Shown here: in pieces, positions 37,867-47,960 of the stretch
Layout of the letters: the number at the start of each line of letters is the position of its first letter
Numbering within the stretch: position 1 is the stretch's first letter
Assembly (NCBI RefSeq): GCF_032050975.1
Contig: NZ_CP116967.1
Location: 62,001-126,000 of the forward strand
DNA length: 64,000 bases
Source of the DNA: Candidatus Nitrospira allomarina
GTDB taxonomy: Bacteria > Nitrospirota > Nitrospiria > Nitrospirales > UBA8639
Direction of reading: 5' to 3'
Notes under the pieces: generated by a model
What the model was told of the DNA's origin: nothing
Seen by the model: only the letters and a program-made list of their open reading frames with translations
Databases searched by the model: none
Position numbers and translations under genes: made by a program

Positions 37867-38964
37867 TCAGCTCAGATCCATCATGCGGTCCAAAGCCAGC
37901 TTGGCAAACACTTTCTCCTCGTCGGGAACTTGTATGTGATTGACCACATGGCCCTGTACGAGATTTTCCATGGCCCAACATAAATGAGGCCCATCAATTC
38001 TGTACATGGTCGAACACCGACACACCATTGGGGAAAGGAAATAGATTTGCTTGTCAGCTTGATCATGTTTCAACCGATTCACCAAATTCAGCTCAGTTCC
38101 CACGGCCCAAATTGTTCCCGGATCGGCTTGGGTCACCGTCCGAATAATAAATTCCGTCGATCCCACCAGGTCTGCCTGATTGACCACATCTTCATGACAT
38201 TCAGGGTGCACAATAACCTGAACATCAGAATACTGCTTCCGGAAATAGGCCACGTGTGCCGGTTGAAACATCTGGTGCACACTACAATGCCCCTTCCAAA
38301 GAATCAGGCGAGCCCTTTGTATCGTTTCCCGGGTATGTCCACCGTTGGGCTGGAAAGGATCCCAGACAATCATCTCTTCGCGAGGAAACCCCATGGCATT
38401 CGCGGTGTTCCGCCCTAAATGCTCATCAGGGAAAAAGAGAATTTTTTCTCTCCGTTTCCAGGCCCAATTCATAATCGCTTTGGCATTGGAGGAAGTACAC
38501 GTCACACCGCCATGTTCCCCGCAAAAGGCTTTGAGCGCAGCAGCCGAATTCACATACACAATTGGGGTTACGGTGTCTTCCACCGGCAAAAACCGTCCGA
38601 GGCGGTCCCAGCAATCATCCACCTGTTCCATGGATGCCATATCCGCCATTGAACAGCCTGCAGCCATGTCAGGCAGAATGACGGTTTGATTGGAACGGCT
38701 CAAAATGTCGGCTGTTTCAGCCATAAAATGCACCCCACAAAATACTACGTAGGGATGCTCAGGGTGCTCGGCCGCATACTTGGCAAGAAGAAGAGAATCG
38801 CCGCGGAAATCGGCATGCACAATCACATCGTCCCGCTGGTAATTGTGCCCCAATATCAATACTTTCCGTCCTAACTTGACCTTTGCTTCCACAATTCGAT
38901 CAAACAACTCCTGATCCGGAAGAGTTTGATAGTCAGTGATAGGGAATTCGGTAATTGTAGGCAT
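37867..38964 (-). CDS. nadA: Quinolinate synthase A
   Basis: This is about 365 residues from the ATG at 38964; a TTG four codons upstream is weaker. Family features are ILGHNYQRDDV, FCGVHFMAETADIL, and the [4Fe-4S]-ligand cysteines in AGCSMADM, VTCTSSNAK, HPECHEDVV and SPMVCRCSTMY. NadA condenses iminoaspartate with dihydroxyacetone phosphate to give quinolinate for NAD synthesis. No nadB or nadC is in the window. It stands alone next to a long gene-poor stretch. Confidence 0.93.
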   Translation of the reverse strand: MPTITEFPITDYQTLPDQELFDRIVEAKVKLGRKVLILGHNYQRDDVIVHADFRGDSLLLAKYAAEHPEHPYVVFCGVHFMAETADILSRSNQTVILPDMAAGCSMADMASMEQVDDCWDRLGRFLPVEDTVTPIVYVNSAAALKAFCGEHGGVTCTSSNAKAIMNWAWKRREKILFFPDEHLGRNTANAMGFPREEMIVWDPFQPNGGHTRETIQRARLILWKGHCSVHQMFQPAHVAYFRKQYSDVQVIVHPECHEDVVNQADLVGSTEFIIRTVTQADPGTIWAVGTELNLVNRLKHDQADKQIYFLSPMVCRCSTMYRIDGPHLCWAMENLVQGHVVNHIQVPDEEKVFAKLALDRMMDLS

Positions 38965-40491
38965 AATTATTTCCAAAGATGCTTTCAGAATTTTTTCGAT
39001 TTGAAGATGGCTATCTGTTCGATGATAACTACCATTCCTAGGAAATCAATAAGTAAAACTTAAGTTTAGCAAATCTATAGGTGCCTAAGAAAGGAATTCT
39101 CTTTAAATAACTACTATTTTGAGCTTTCCAAATAATCCACCTCTTGGCGATCGGCTAGGTACATGCAGTGACCAAAATCGACCTTCTGGGTTGGTTTGAG
39201 ATCAATAAAACTATAAGTGATCTCCTAAACTTGTTGTAAGCGCCCTTCCTCGTGCCATGCATACACACATAGGCTCTCATCCTCTCCATGAGGGAACAGC
39301 TTGGCCATTGACCAATTTTTTTTAGCATGGTTGCGTGGTATTGATTCCAGTCCCTAGGGCTCTCACTTGCCACTTTTTGCTATCCCTGAGACAGTGTTCT
39401 AAAAGATCCCCTTGGGGTCGCCCATGGGAGAAGTCACGAGAATGTGTTGTCCTCCTAGCTTACCTTTTAGCTTGGATAGCCGGAATAGCAGTCTGACAAA
39501 GTATTTTTACATCTCCCATCTGGACCGTCTCCCCAAAAGGGTGATGCCAAATTTAACGTCAACCGAGGGACCTTTTATCTAGTATATCAGGCTTGTCTCC
39601 GCCGGACTTATTTTTACAGCCTACTATTTCCATCATTTCTTCATTAATAAGGACTCTTGGAAATCCCAATAGGAACCGTTTTTGGAGAATTTCCTGTTTG
39701 GATCGGTCAATAAACTAAGAGCCTCTGCCGAGGGTGATATCGGCCGCTATCCATAACAGTCCGGTGGCCTGTCTCTCCGCAAAGTTGATGGCTCTAGCAA
39801 TGCTGTTAGATGGTGGAGAAAAATCGGTAATTCCCATAAGTATGCCTTTCAGCTAAACTTCAAAAATAAAGCATGCTCCTTCCTCACCAATTGGGGAGTT
39901 GCTTTAAGGATAGGGAGAAATTTGTTTAAAAAAATTCAGATAAAGTAAACAGTTGGGCCCTGATGTTCCGGAAGAACCTGGCATCATCACATTCCATAAT
40001 TGGGGTTAACATCACGGAACGGAGATGCAGATTTTCCCTTTAATAAATCGGCATCGCCTTGTTCACATAAAGAACCGCAGACGTTTACACTTTCAAAAAT
40101 CAGGCAGCCAGGATTCTCGAAGTTCTATAGACTTCAGCCGTAAGAAAATGGATATCCTGCTATAAATAAACTAATTAGTCCGGGACAGCTGGGCTCAGCA
40201 ATACATGGTCAAGAGTTTGCCTGACTGGATAGAGGTGCCAAAAATTCCCAGTGAGGGCAACCAAACTTTGCCGAATCCATGCAATTCCAGCAAAGTATGC
40301 CCTTTGGTATTTCGAATAGGTGCAAGGGGAAAAGAGTTAAAGTTCAACAGCGCATTTGGAACTTCCACTGTCAAGACTAATCGCCTCCGGATTTTTTCAG
40401 AACCCTGTGAGGAACGAAATTCTCAGCTCAGTCAAGAAATCTCAAACGGAGAAGGAATAGAGAGGGACTGCAAATAAATGGAGGGGGAAAG
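38965..40491. other. Gene-poor stretch of about 1.5 kb
   Basis: No reading frame here has family motifs, a good ribosome site and length together. Short minus-strand pieces (around 39470-39850) read like fragments of a decayed gene, for example ITDFSPPSNSIARAINFA, which recalls the start of a universal stress protein, but with stops and shifts. A plus-strand frame at 40205-40477 (90 codons) has no recognisable features. The region may be a graveyard of a lost gene and holds the promoter of the 40492 gene. Confidence 0.4.
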
Positions 40492-41688
40492 ATGAAAAAT
40501 ATTATACCCTTTAACAAACCGTTCATTGCGGGAAAAGAGCTTTATTATATTGCGCAAGCCGTGACGTTTGGAAATCTGGCTGGTGATGGGTATTTCACTA
40601 AAAAATGTTCGGATTTGTTTGAAAAACAGTTCAGAATTCCCAAAGTGCTCATGACCCCTTCTTGCACGGCAGCTTTGGAAATGGCCGCAATGCTATGTAA
40701 GCTGGAGGCCGGTGATGAGGTCATTCTCCCATCCTATACCTTTGTCTCCACTGCCAATTCGATTGTTCGATTGGGCGCCAGGCCCGTATTTGTGGATATC
40801 AGACCTGACACGCTGAATCTGGATGAAAATCGGATTGAAGAAGCCATTACCCCTAAAACAAAGGCCATTATCCCTGTTCATTATGCCGGGATCGGGTGCG
40901 AAATGGACCGCATTATGGCGATTGCAAACAAGCATGATCTTTTCGTCATAGAAGATGCGGCACAAGGAGTAGGCGCATATTATAACGAACGCCCCCTCGG
41001 AAGTATTGGACATCTTGGTACCTATAGTTTCCATGAGACCAAAAATTATATTTGCGGAGAAGGAGGGGCCCTGTGTATCAACGATCCGGGAATGATTAAG
41101 CGAGCGGAAATTATTCGAGACAAGGGAACCAACCGGAGCGATTTTTTTCGTGGAGAAGTTGATAAGTATACATGGGTGGATATTGGATCGTCCTATGTGC
41201 CAAGTGAAATCGTCTGTGCATTCCTCTATGCCCAATTGGAAATGTTGGACTCAATAGCGGAGCGAAGAAAGGCTATTTACAAACAGTACCGGCAACTGTT
41301 GAGACCCCTTGAAATTCAAGGACTACTCAGTCTTCCTACCATACCCGAAGACTGCAAAACCAATTACCATATGTTTTATATTCTTCTGCCAGATATGGAA
41401 ACCAGAGATGCCCTCATGGGGCATTTAAGACAACAGAATGTTTTGGCAGTTTTTCATTTTGTTCCACTCCACACTTCGCCCATGGGGAAAAAGTTCGGAT
41501 ATGCTGAGGGCGATTTTCCAATCTCAGAGCAATTAAGCGGGCAACTTTTGCGTTTGCCTTTTTATTACGAAATGACTGAAGTGGAGCAGGAATACATCGT
41601 AAAATGTATTACCGAAGGGGTAAAAATCGTGAAAGAAAATATAAACCTAAAACGAGAAGAACCACCGGCACTCCGATTCGTCAATTAG
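40492..41688 (+). CDS. wecE: dTDP-4-amino-4,6-dideoxyhexose transaminase (WecE/RffA type)
   Basis: This is a 398-residue PLP enzyme of the DegT/DnrJ/EryC1 group. Lys184 in FHETKNYICGEGGAL is the PLP site, and the IPFNKPFIAGKE start is typical of WecE. EDAAQGVGA, DKGTNRS and YVPSEI are also conserved. GGAGGGGGAAAG precedes the ATG. It aminates a dTDP-4-keto-6-deoxy sugar. The next gene resembles WecD, which acetylates that product, so the pair likely makes a 4-acetamido-4,6-dideoxyhexose for a surface glycan. Confidence 0.88.
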   Translation: MKNIIPFNKPFIAGKELYYIAQAVTFGNLAGDGYFTKKCSDLFEKQFRIPKVLMTPSCTAALEMAAMLCKLEAGDEVILPSYTFVSTANSIVRLGARPVFVDIRPDTLNLDENRIEEAITPKTKAIIPVHYAGIGCEMDRIMAIANKHDLFVIEDAAQGVGAYYNERPLGSIGHLGTYSFHETKNYICGEGGALCINDPGMIKRAEIIRDKGTNRSDFFRGEVDKYTWVDIGSSYVPSEIVCAFLYAQLEMLDSIAERRKAIYKQYRQLLRPLEIQGLLSLPTIPEDCKTNYHMFYILLPDMETRDALMGHLRQQNVLAVFHFVPLHTSPMGKKFGYAEGDFPISEQLSGQLLRLPFYYEMTEVEQEYIVKCITEGVKIVKENINLKREEPPALRFVN

Positions 41689-41764
41689 TGCCGAGAGGGT
41701 TAAAGAGTAAACTCATTGCACGAAGTGAGAATAGAAAATCAGGGATAATCTTTTCACATTTCTT

Positions 41765-42502
41765 ATGCCACTACCCTGGGACTCTCAGCATTTTGAGATT
41801 TCGGTAGGGCAGATTATTACTCCAGAATTAACCGACTCAGAACTCATGAGCATTCTGATTTATGCCAAAGAAAATGGCTATCGCTTGATTTACTGGGCCA
41901 CGTCCCCGAAACGGATGATCCCTTTGCCTATCCTTCGAAGTTTTTCAGGTTCCCTCGTAGATAAAAAGATCACCTATCGACGGAAGCTAAGTTCCGACTC
42001 CACCGTGGGTGGGGAAAAGATGCCGAGCATTCCGGTTCAAGCAATTGAATACCCTCTCTTGCCCGCCAATAAGCAGCTCGTGAATCTAGCATTAATCGGA
42101 GGTGGCCATTCCAGATTTTATATAGATCCATGTATTCCCAGGGACAAGTTTGCAAGCCTGTATCATATTTGGATCAATCGAAGCACTTTACATGAAGTTG
42201 CTGATGTGGTGTTTGTCGTGCCGGATTCCAGAAATAGAGAGGAATATCTCGGGATGGTTACCGGGTCTACAAAAAATGGTATGGGGAAAATTGGCCTGAT
42301 GGGGGTTCAAAAAAAAGTCCAAGGTCAAGGAATCGGCTCATTGTTGATTAAGCGATTACATGAATGGCTGTTATCCAATGGTATAAAGATTTCTGAGGCG
42401 ATTACCCAGAAAGACAATGTGCAAGCCTGTAAATTTTATGAAAGGTCCGGCTACCTACCGGAATCTCTTCAGAATTATTATCATTTTTGGATCCCACAGT
42501 AG
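41765..42502 (+). CDS. WecD-like GNAT acyltransferase for amino-dideoxy sugar
   Basis: This 245-residue protein begins WDSQHFEISVGQI as in dTDP-fucosamine acetyltransferase (WecD) relatives and carries the GNAT acetyl-CoA loop in the second half (GVQKKVQGQGIGSLLIKRL, with Q/G-x-G-x-G/A). NVQACKFYERSGY completes the fold. It sits 76 bases after the wecE-type gene, so it probably N-acylates the amino sugar made by it. The acyl group is unknown. Confidence 0.72.
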   Translation: MPLPWDSQHFEISVGQIITPELTDSELMSILIYAKENGYRLIYWATSPKRMIPLPILRSFSGSLVDKKITYRRKLSSDSTVGGEKMPSIPVQAIEYPLLPANKQLVNLALIGGGHSRFYIDPCIPRDKFASLYHIWINRSTLHEVADVVFVVPDSRNREEYLGMVTGSTKNGMGKIGLMGVQKKVQGQGIGSLLIKRLHEWLLSNGIKISEAITQKDNVQACKFYERSGYLPESLQNYYHFWIPQ

Positions 42503-42598
42503 GTGGGTCCTGCCTGGATCAACATTGCCTAAAGGACGTACATCAGAAATCGAGGCATTCAAGGAATACGACACTCAGAAATAAACAAGCAGCCTGGC

Positions 42599-43813
42599 AT
42601 GGAAAAAGTAACCGAAGTGATCGAGGATAAAGCGCCGATACGGGTCCTCCATCTGATTGATAGAATTACCGGATATGGGACAACAAGATTGCTCTGGGAT
42701 ATTGTCCGGTTAACCCCATCAGATAAGGTCAAGCACTTGGTCATTTCCTTTTCACCGAACAAAGGGAAATGGATCTATGCAGATCTTCTGCGAGAGAAAG
42801 GCGCCTATGCCCAAGTTCCCAAACGGCGTATCCTCAAAATATTAGATCGCTGGGATATGACATGGTTTCTCCTACGGTACATGAATGCGTTGTGGAATGT
42901 TGGTAAGGCCTTAATCTGGTTTCGGCCTGACATTATCAATTTGCATACGAATTATGTTTTAACTATTGGCCTGCCTTTAAAAATAATATTGCGACGCCCG
43001 GTGGTTCATCTGGTTCCATCCCTCTTTTCCCAAATGGTAGATGATGGAAAAGCCTGGGTGCCTAAGGTATTCGCCAGATTTCATGCTTTGTTCGATTGTT
43101 TCTTCACGGCTGCCTCCCGATGCCGAGATGAGTTGCTCTCAATAGGCATTCCCGATTCCAAAATCGTTCCTCTTCGCGGGCTTCTTGATCTTGAGGAAAT
43201 TAATAAGATTCGACATCAACGACAACAATTCCATCAGGCAATTAGAGAAAATTATCATTTGCCATCAGATGCTTTAATTGCTCTTTCTGTCGGGCGATTG
43301 GATTCATCCAAAGGACACGCATATGCTTTGGAAGCCCTTCCTGACCTTTTCCGACAGTTTCCCAAGCTTCATTGGCTTTTAGTTGGTGATGGAAATCAGC
43401 TATCAGAACTCGAGGCCCGCGCAAAAAAATTAAATATTTATGGCCATGTACGTCTCGTTGGCTATCAAGAAGACCTTCTGCCCTATTACGCAGCGGCCAC
43501 AGTGTACCTTCGTACCATGGTTTTTGAGGAAACTAATCTTTCGACCTATAAAGCCATGGCTATGGGAATACCTATCGTGGGATTTGATACAGGCTGTGAA
43601 ACGGAGCTCCTAAAAAAGGTTGGTCATGGAATTTTAGTACCCAATAAAAGTGTTGCTGGTTTATCGGCGGCTGTCGCTCAGATCCTGACACTGCCTGATC
43701 ATGGAAGAGAACTTGGTGGTCGTGGCATAGAATTTTGTCAGGCCAATTTGGACATTCGATTGGGAATCGAGGATATAACCACAGTGTATAAGTACCTTAA
43801 GAATGGAGGTTGA
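42599..43813 (+). CDS. Family 4 glycosyltransferase
   Basis: This is a 404-residue GT-B enzyme. The N-terminal domain has VLHLIDRITGYGTTRLLWDI. The C-terminal donor domain has ALSVGRLDSSKGH, LLVGDGNQLSELE, and TNLSTYKAMAMGIPIVGFDTG, where the second Glu of the usual E-x7-E is changed. It ends the short cassette with the aminotransferase and acyltransferase genes, so it may transfer the amino-dideoxy sugar. Confidence 0.83.
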   Translation: MEKVTEVIEDKAPIRVLHLIDRITGYGTTRLLWDIVRLTPSDKVKHLVISFSPNKGKWIYADLLREKGAYAQVPKRRILKILDRWDMTWFLLRYMNALWNVGKALIWFRPDIINLHTNYVLTIGLPLKIILRRPVVHLVPSLFSQMVDDGKAWVPKVFARFHALFDCFFTAASRCRDELLSIGIPDSKIVPLRGLLDLEEINKIRHQRQQFHQAIRENYHLPSDALIALSVGRLDSSKGHAYALEALPDLFRQFPKLHWLLVGDGNQLSELEARAKKLNIYGHVRLVGYQEDLLPYYAAATVYLRTMVFEETNLSTYKAMAMGIPIVGFDTGCETELLKKVGHGILVPNKSVAGLSAAVAQILTLPDHGRELGGRGIEFCQANLDIRLGIEDITTVYKYLKNGG

Positions 43814-43841
43814 CATACCCCTACCATTAAGAAAATGGCTT

Positions 43842-43870
43842 TTGTTAAGGAACTTTTAACAAACTATAAA
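43842..43870 (+). promoter_or_regulatory. Candidate sigma-70 promoter of the thiamine operon
   Basis: TTGTTA (43842-43847) and TATAAA (43865-43870) are separated by exactly 17 bases, about 55 bases upstream of the riboswitch. This spacing would start the leader just before the THI-box. Confidence 0.5.
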
Positions 43871-43920
43871 AAATGGGAGCCTGTCACTGTTTGACAAACA
43901 AACTGAACGAGACTTACCAT

Positions 43921-44015
43921 GAGGTCGCTAGGGGTGCGACACGCTGAGAGTCCCAATAAGGGGGACGACCCTCACGACCTGACCTGGATAATACCAGCGT
44001 AGGGAAGCAGGAGCC
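43921..44015 (+). ncRNA. TPP riboswitch (THI-box)
   Basis: The conserved aptamer is plain: GGGGTGC at 43931, CTGAGA at 43944, and the long 3' block from CCTGACCTGGATAATACCAG (43978) to GTAGGGAA (ending 44006). It binds thiamine pyrophosphate and lies directly before thiC. Because a terminator hairpin follows and no start codon intervenes, TPP probably causes premature termination rather than blocking translation. Confidence 0.95.
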
Positions 44016-44033
44016 ACGAAAGCCCGCACAAGC

Positions 44034-44077
44034 AGCCGCACTCTTTAGCTAAAAAAAGGGGCGGCTTTTTGTTTTTT
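44034..44077 (+). terminator. Riboswitch expression-platform terminator
   Basis: The hairpin arms AGCCGC (44034-44039) and GCGGCT (44061-44066) are followed by a T-rich run (CTTTTTGTTTTTT). It sits between the TPP aptamer and thiC, in the position of a ligand-controlled terminator. Confidence 0.75.
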
Positions 44078-44106
44078 GGAATAAGCTTCCTGGACCAATT
44101 CCCTAA

Positions 44107-46062
<1,956 letters not shown>

Positions 46063-46076
46063 AGCGGGAAGAGTCA

Positions 46077-46190
46077 ATGATGGAACCTGCAGAAAACCAG
46101 CAGGAATTTGAACAGAGACAAGGGCCAAAACGTAATTGGCATTGTATGTATGGTGGAAAAATCGAAATTTTACCTGGAGCTCCCCTATGA
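46077..46190 (+). CDS. Possible 37-residue ORF translationally coupled to thi4
   Basis: Two adjacent ATG codons (46077, 46080) are preceded by GGAAGAG. They open a 37-codon frame whose TGA overlaps the thi4 ATG (CTATGA). Its sequence includes RNWHCMYGGKIEILP; I do not recognise a family, though this resembles the start of malic-enzyme-like proteins. Good spacing and exact overlap suggest it is translated or serves as a coupling leader. It could also be chance. Confidence 0.4.
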   Translation: MMEPAENQQEFEQRQGPKRNWHCMYGGKIEILPGAPL

Positions 46191-46987
46191 ATCCTATTAA
46201 TATCGCTCCGTTACGAGAACGGGACATTACCCGTCACATTGCACGGGAGTATTACAAAGAATTCGATTCACTGATTGAAAGCGATATCATTATTGTCGGT
46301 GGAGGTCCATCCGGACTCCTCTGTGCCCGCGATCTCGCCGCGATCGGCTTCCGGACTCTTCTTATCGAACAATCACTGGCTCTTGGTGGCGGCTTCTGGT
46401 CCGGTGGATTTCTCATGAATAAGGCCACGATTTGCGAACCGGCGGATCGGATTCTTGAAGAATTGGGCATACCCTTTAAACCGATTAAAGACTGCCCTGG
46501 GATGACCATGGTTGACCCCCCCCATGTGACCAGCCGGCTCATTTCCGCTGCTTACGAAGCCGGTGTAAAGATCATGAATCTCACCAAAGTGGTCGATCTC
46601 ATTCTTCGGCAAGATCATCGAATCGAAGGTGTCGTTGTCAATAATTCCACTGTGGAAATGGCGGGACATGATACCATTCACGTAGATCCCATTGCCCTTG
46701 AAAGTCAAATTGTGGTTGATGCTACCGGTCATGACGCCGTCGTGGTTAATTTACTCCACCAACGTAATTTATATCAGAAAGTTCCTGGAAACGGGGCCAT
46801 GTGGGTAGCGCGTTCTGAAGCATTAGTGGTAGAAAACACCCGTGAGATCTATCCAAATTGCTTTGTGACCGGCTTGGCCGTTGCTGCAGTTGATGGCAGT
46901 CCACGCATGGGACCGGCGTTTGGGTCGATGTTGCTTTCCGGCCGACGCGCAGCTGAATTAGTTCAACACAAGCTCAAAGGCGAGTAA
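46187..46987 (+). CDS. thi4: Thiazole synthase Thi4, prokaryotic (His) type
   Basis: This 266-residue FAD/NAD-binding protein makes the ADP-thiazole precursor of thiamine from NAD and glycine. The start at 46187 has GGAG upstream. The dinucleotide loop GGGPSG is at 38-43; EQSLALGGGFWSGG, PHVTSRL, DATGHDA and the late DGSPRMGPAFGSMLLSG are family hallmarks. At the position of the sulphur-donating Cys205 of yeast THI4 (C-x-D-P) this protein has His165 (I-H-V-D-P). The protein should therefore not be a suicide enzyme but use free sulphide, as known for archaeal-type Thi4. It follows thiC under the same riboswitch. Confidence 0.9.
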   Translation: MNPINIAPLRERDITRHIAREYYKEFDSLIESDIIIVGGGPSGLLCARDLAAIGFRTLLIEQSLALGGGFWSGGFLMNKATICEPADRILEELGIPFKPIKDCPGMTMVDPPHVTSRLISAAYEAGVKIMNLTKVVDLILRQDHRIEGVVVNNSTVEMAGHDTIHVDPIALESQIVVDATGHDAVVVNLLHQRNLYQKVPGNGAMWVARSEALVVENTREIYPNCFVTGLAVAAVDGSPRMGPAFGSMLLSGRRAAELVQHKLKGE

Positions 46988-47038
46988 CCGCCTCTTTTCC
47001 TGAGAACACAAAAAGGACGGTGCGCAACACAATTTCCT

Positions 47039-47554
47039 ATGGATATTCAAGATTTTCTCGACCAGGGTGAGGGCAACGAAGAGGATAAGGTGGCAGCCTG
47101 GAACCTTTTCCAGCAGGCCTATGAGCTGCAAATGAAGGGACAACTGGAAGAAGCGGTGGATCTCTACAAGCAATCCATCGACCTTTTTCCGACCGCCGAA
47201 GCCCACACATTCCTAGGCTGGGCCTATAGTTTCATGGGTCAATTGCAGGAAGCCATTGAGGAATGCCAAATGGCTATTCGCCAGGACCCTGAATTCGGAA
47301 ATCCTTACAACGATATCGGGGCCTACCTTATTGAGCTCAACCAGCTGGAAGAGGCCATTCCCTGGCTTGAAAAAGCGATGAAAGCCAAAAGATATGAAAA
47401 TCCCTCCTTTCCTCATATGAATCTCGGCCGGGTGTACGAACGACAAGGGGCATGGGACCAGGCCGTCGATTCCTACAAAAAGTCTCTGGCTCTTAATCCC
47501 GAATACAAAACAGCCAAACAAGCGCTCATGCGCATTTTAACTCTCATGAACTAG
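47039..47554 (+). CDS. Tetratricopeptide-repeat protein
   Basis: This 171-residue soluble protein is made of about four TPR helix pairs: WNLFQQAYELQMKGQLEEAV, HTFLGWAYSFMGQLQEAIEE, NDIGAYLIELNQLEEAIPWL, and MNLGRVYERQGAWDQAVDSY. TPRs mediate protein contacts. It lies 51 bases after thi4 and 22 before the receiver-like gene, perhaps in the same transcript. No specific partner can be named. Confidence 0.85.
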   Translation: MDIQDFLDQGEGNEEDKVAAWNLFQQAYELQMKGQLEEAVDLYKQSIDLFPTAEAHTFLGWAYSFMGQLQEAIEECQMAIRQDPEFGNPYNDIGAYLIELNQLEEAIPWLEKAMKAKRYENPSFPHMNLGRVYERQGAWDQAVDSYKKSLALNPEYKTAKQALMRILTLMN

Positions 47555-47576
47555 TACCTTGTAAAGGCCTTACCAA

Positions 47577-47960
47577 ATGCCAGACACCAAAACGATTCTT
47601 GTAGCCGTGAGTGATATTTTCTTCTACACCAAAATACGCGATGCCTTTTTACCACAAGGCTACAAACTGGAACGTCTCCGTACTGGAGATGACTGGCAAA
47701 CGAAAGCTCTTGCCAGCCAACCCATGGGCATCATTATTAACATGAATGATGACCGTCTTAATGCTTCCGATATTGTGAAATCTCTACGAACCCTTCCTCA
47801 AACACACTCATTGCCCATTCTGGCCTTTGCCAATCATGAAGAGGTTCAAACATGGAAACTGGCCAAAGACCTGGGAATTCAAAAAATTGTCTCGCGCAAT
47901 GAGTTTTCTGCGCGGACACTCGCGCTGTTTGAGGAAACCATGGCGGCAGCTACATCATGA
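47577..47960 (+). CDS. Receiver-like protein lacking the phospho-acceptor Asp
   Basis: This is a 127-residue stand-alone protein with response-regulator topology. Strand 1 (TILVAVSDIFFYTKI) lacks the usual acidic pair. Strand 3 (GIIINMNDDR) has Asn55 where the phospho-accepting Asp should be. The distal end (QKIVSRNEFSARTL) has no clear switch Lys. It is probably a non-phosphorylated scaffold. It overlaps the ygfZ-like gene by four bases (ATGA), so the two are coupled. Confidence 0.65.
   Translation: MPDTKTILVAVSDIFFYTKIRDAFLPQGYKLERLRTGDDWQTKALASQPMGIIINMNDDRLNASDIVKSLRTLPQTHSLPILAFANHEEVQTWKLAKDLGIQKIVSRNEFSARTLALFEETMAAATS

Noticed and set aside
39155-39373. A 72-codon minus-strand frame after nadA
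   Set aside because: No family features; neighbouring frames have frequent stops, so it looks like decayed or non-coding DNA.
40205-40477. A 90-codon plus-strand frame before the wecE-type gene
   Set aside because: No motif, no good ribosome site and odd composition; treated as chance within a gene-poor stretch.
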